DNA of 8,713 nucleotides from Micavibrio aeruginosavorus (GTDB lineage Bacteria > Pseudomonadota > Alphaproteobacteria > Micavibrionales > Micavibrionaceae). The stretch is taken from assembly GCA_003241285.1 (NCBI GenBank), contig QFOT01000089.1, forward strand, positions 1-8,713, written 5' to 3'. The notes below the pieces were generated by a model. The model saw only the letters and a program-made list of their open reading frames with translations. It made no database searches and was not told the origin of the DNA. How positions within the stretch are numbered: the stretch's first letter is position 1; every line of letters begins with the position of its first letter. Position numbers and translations under genes: made by a program. Below, in pieces: positions 6,417-8,713 of this stretch.

Positions 6417-8713
6417 GCCTTGAGCAGGCTTTCCATTTCAACCCGGCTACCCTCATAAGTGCCGGAAAGGGATTCAAGAAGCGGATGTAGATCCGCTTCT
6501 TTTTCGTTCTGGATGGATTTTTCTATTTCTGCAGTGGTGTCGGCCATCGACTTGAAGCCGAAATTGGCGGCCATACCGCGCAGTTCGTGAGATCTTGCCT
6601 TGAGAGAATCCATATCGTTATTACTCGCGGCCTCTTTCAGGCTGAGAATAAGCTCCTCGGTCTTGGTGTAGAAATCAAGCATCAGTTCTTCAGTTTGCGC
6701 TTTGCCAAGGCTCTTGAGCAAAGAGGTGATCATCGCATGATTGAGATATTCTTCGACGATTTCAGGCGGAATTTCTTCTATGACAGTTTCTTCCTCTTCC
6801 AACTGCCGGACCATCAAGGCAAATTCGTCATCCTCTTCCTCGATAATGGCTTCCTGTTCCTGCGAGGTAAAATCAATTTCTGCTACCGGTAACGAGCTCG
6901 CTGGCACCGAAGTCTGGCGGGCTGAGGGTGAGTTGCTAATATCTAGGCGGCAGACTTTCTGAAGCATCTGCTTGAGAGATTCAGGCATGACAGGCTTGCC
7001 GATAAAATCATTCATGCCGTTATCGAGATATTTTTTGATGTCCTCTGCCCCTGTGTGACCTGTCATGGCAATGATCGGGAGATTAGCTCGCTGAGGATCG
7101 GTGAGGGCGCGGATATCCGCAGTAGCATCAAGACCACTGCGACCGGGTAGTTCGATGTCCATCAGGACCAGATCAAATGTATGGGTTTGAACCTCTTTTA
7201 GGGCGTCGTCCGCATTTGAGGCAAGAATAACCGAGTGTCCCATGCGGTTCAAAAGTCCGTGCAGGACTTTTTGATTGATCCCGTTATCATCGACGACAAG
7301 GACATGCATTTTTCTGATCGTCGTATCGCTTAGTGCTGCGAGGCTGCGAGGCTGGCTGGAATCGCTCACGGCTGTCAGCATAGGCAGAGTAAAGAAGAAG
7401 GTGCTTCCTTCGCCTTCGCGGCTGTTGATGCCTATAGACGACCCCATTGCCTCAATCAGTTTCTTACAAATGGTCAGACCTAGGCCTGTTCCGCCGAATT
7501 TGCGATTGATACTGGAATCCGCCTGTGAAAAGGGCTGGAAAATCTTTTTCTGGGCTTCGGCACTGATGCCGATACCTGAGTCTTGTATGCCAAAATAGAT
7601 TTGTGTCGCATTCTCACTGTCCGTTCCTGCAGTCGATAGATTTTTGACCTGAATCGTGACTTTCCCGCGCGAAGTAAATTTAATGGCGTTGTTGACCAGG
7701 TTGAGAAGGACTTGGCGTAATCTTGTCGGATCGCCGATCACATATTGAGGCAAACGCGGATCAAGGTCGAGTACAAGGTCGACGTTCTTGGATCCCGCAT
7801 GTCCGCTCATCAGAATATGGATACCTTTCAATAAGCGGTTCAAGTCGAAGCTGGTACTTTCCAGTTCAAGTTTTCCGCTTTCGATTTTCTCAAAATCAAG
7901 AATATCGTTCAGGAGAGCAAGCAGGGCTTCACCGGAATCCTGTATCGTATTGGCGTAATCCTTCTGGTCCCGCGACAAGCCAGTGTCGAGAAGCAGGCGT
8001 ACCATGCCCATAATGCCTGTCATAGGCGTACGGATTTCATGGCTGACAACAGCCAGAAACGCTGATTTTGCATGGTTAGCGTCATCTGCGGATTCTTTGG
8101 CGCGCTTCATTTCCTCGGTGCGTTTAGCCTCCTGGATTTGAAGCTCTTTCATTAGAAGCCGTTCTTGATCCAGGACATGCAGCAATCTTGTATGCTCTGA
8201 GGCTTCGCGCGCTTCCCTGAAAGTGTCGCTCAGGCTGTCACGCAACTCCTTATGTTCATATAAATCAGGCGCTTTATGCTCAGTAAAATATACTTGCAGG
8301 GCTGAGCTGATGACGGCGGTAAAAGCGGTCAGCCAGGGGCTTACATATGTCAGCGCTGCTGCTGAAGAGTCGGGCTCAACCGTTTCGATCGTAGCCCATA
8401 TACCGATAAATAAGGTGACCCGGGCAATCAGGCTGATTCCGCTCATGCTGTTCAGGGAATAAAAAGAAGTGAAGGGCCATGTGAGGAGGACAGTAAGCAG
8501 GCTGATGCCAACAAACGGAACGAAGCTCAGCGACATACTGATCGTCGGCACAGTTGATAACAGCAGCATGCCGAGCGCGCCGCTGACGGCGAACAGAAGT
8601 CCGATGCCTATAAACAGGGATGTGGGATATTTGGCGCGGGCTTCCGTATTGAGCCACAGGGAAACAAATAAAAGCACAGGGAACGCAAGGCGGAATACCG
8701 GCGTTATGATCTG
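6413..8713 (-). CDS. Membrane-bound hybrid histidine kinase (TM region, HisKA, HATPase, receiver, HPt), N-terminus cut by window edge
   Basis: Sensor kinase that should autophosphorylate and relay phosphate His-Asp-His within one chain, then to a separate response regulator not in view. The frame is open to the right edge, so the GTG at 8677 is not a true start; 766 residues are visible. Numbered from the first visible residue, about five hydrophobic segments lie between 2 and 143. A charged helical linker (about 150-215) leads to HisKA with the phosphorylated His225 in SHEIRTPM. HATPase_c has the N box (N342 in NNAIKF), DSGIG at 378-382 and GGTGLGL at 407-413. The receiver has the DD pair at 475-476, phosphoacceptor D519, T551 and K573. 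A Glu-rich linker (about 622-655) precedes a C-terminal HPt domain with His709 in SHELRGMAANFGF. No PAS or periplasmic sensor domain is visible, so the signal is unknown and perhaps sensed in the membrane. Its TAG stop overlaps the ndk TAA. The specific pathway cannot be named. Confidence 0.93.
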   Translation of the reverse strand, partial: QIITPVFRLAFPVLLFVSLWLNTEARAKYPTSLFIGIGLLFAVSGALGMLLLSTVPTISMSLSFVPFVGISLLTVLLTWPFTSFYSLNSMSGISLIARVTLFIGIWATIETVEPDSSAAALTYVSPWLTAFTAVISSALQVYFTEHKAPDLYEHKELRDSLSDTFREAREASEHTRLLHVLDQERLLMKELQIQEAKRTEEMKRAKESADDANHAKSAFLAVVSHEIRTPMTGIMGMVRLLLDTGLSRDQKDYANTIQDSGEALLALLNDILDFEKIESGKLELESTSFDLNRLLKGIHILMSGHAGSKNVDLVLDLDPRLPQYVIGDPTRLRQVLLNLVNNAIKFTSRGKVTIQVKNLSTAGTDSENATQIYFGIQDSGIGISAEAQKKIFQPFSQADSSINRKFGGTGLGLTICKKLIEAMGSSIGINSREGEGSTFFFTLPMLTAVSDSSQPRSLAALSDTTIRKMHVLVVDDNGINQKVLHGLLNRMGHSVILASNADDALKEVQTHTFDLVLMDIELPGRSGLDATADIRALTDPQRANLPIIAMTGHTGAEDIKKYLDNGMNDFIGKPVMPESLKQMLQKVCRLDISNSPSARQTSVPASSLPVAEIDFTSQEQEAIIEEEDDEFALMVRQLEEEETVIEEIPPEIVEEYLNHAMITSLLKSLGKAQTEELMLDFYTKTEELILSLKEAASNNDMDSLKARSHELRGMAANFGFKSMADTTAEIEKSIQNEKEADLHPLLESLSGTYEGSRVEMESLLKA
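6415..6431 (+). terminator. Possible weak hairpin terminator at the ndk stop
   Basis: AAGCCT (6415-6420), a TGAGC loop and AGGCTT (6426-6431) form a perfect 6-bp stem that begins inside the ndk stop codon. Only a short, interrupted T-run follows (TCCATTT), so efficiency as an intrinsic terminator is doubtful. The hairpin lies wholly within the final codons of the opposing kinase gene. Confidence 0.3.

Noticed and set aside
8675..8677. GTG as the start of the hybrid kinase
   Set aside because: The frame stays open to the window edge and encodes hydrophobic sequence that forms part of the first visible membrane helix, so the true start is outside the window.

Overview
The window looks like a chromosomal segment of an alphaproteobacterium of roughly 50% G+C (judged by eye). 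The nucleoside diphosphate kinase and the HisN-type histidinol-phosphatase both read like alphaproteobacterial family members. The promoter-like hexamers and Shine-Dalgarno sites are ordinary bacterial ones. No rRNA, tRNA, insertion sequence, phage gene or CRISPR array is visible.

Layout, left to right. (1) 2-1153 (+): the C-terminal part of a Slt70-like soluble lytic transglycosylase, cut by the left window edge. (2) 1154-1921 (-): HisN, a histidinol-phosphatase of the inositol monophosphatase superfamily. (3) 2000-4660 (+): alaS, complete alanyl-tRNA synthetase, divergent from hisN across a 78-bp gap. (4) 4661-5029 (-): an unrecognised 122-residue protein with its own good sigma70-like promoter. 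(5) 5092-5808 (-): a 238-residue protein with a diverged RelA/SpoT-type nucleotidyltransferase (alarmone synthetase-like) domain. (6) 5994-6416 (+): ndk. (7) 6413-8713 (-): a large membrane-bound hybrid histidine kinase (transmembrane region, HisKA, HATPase, receiver, HPt), cut by the right window edge at its N-terminus.

Most of the window is housekeeping: cell-wall turnover, histidine synthesis, translation, nucleotide balance and signalling. Genes alternate strand rather than forming one operon. The two adjacent minus-strand genes at 4661-5808, between alaS and ndk, look like the accessory part. A RelA/SpoT-fold enzyme followed by a small separately promoted orphan resembles the layout of toxic small alarmone synthetase (toxSAS) modules, but this is only a hypothesis. 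The catalytic Asp and Glu appear conserved, while other positions of the family signature differ.

A second pattern is extreme tightness at all three convergent junctions. Two pairs of stop codons abut with no base between them, and the third pair overlaps by four bases, so no terminator can sit between those genes.
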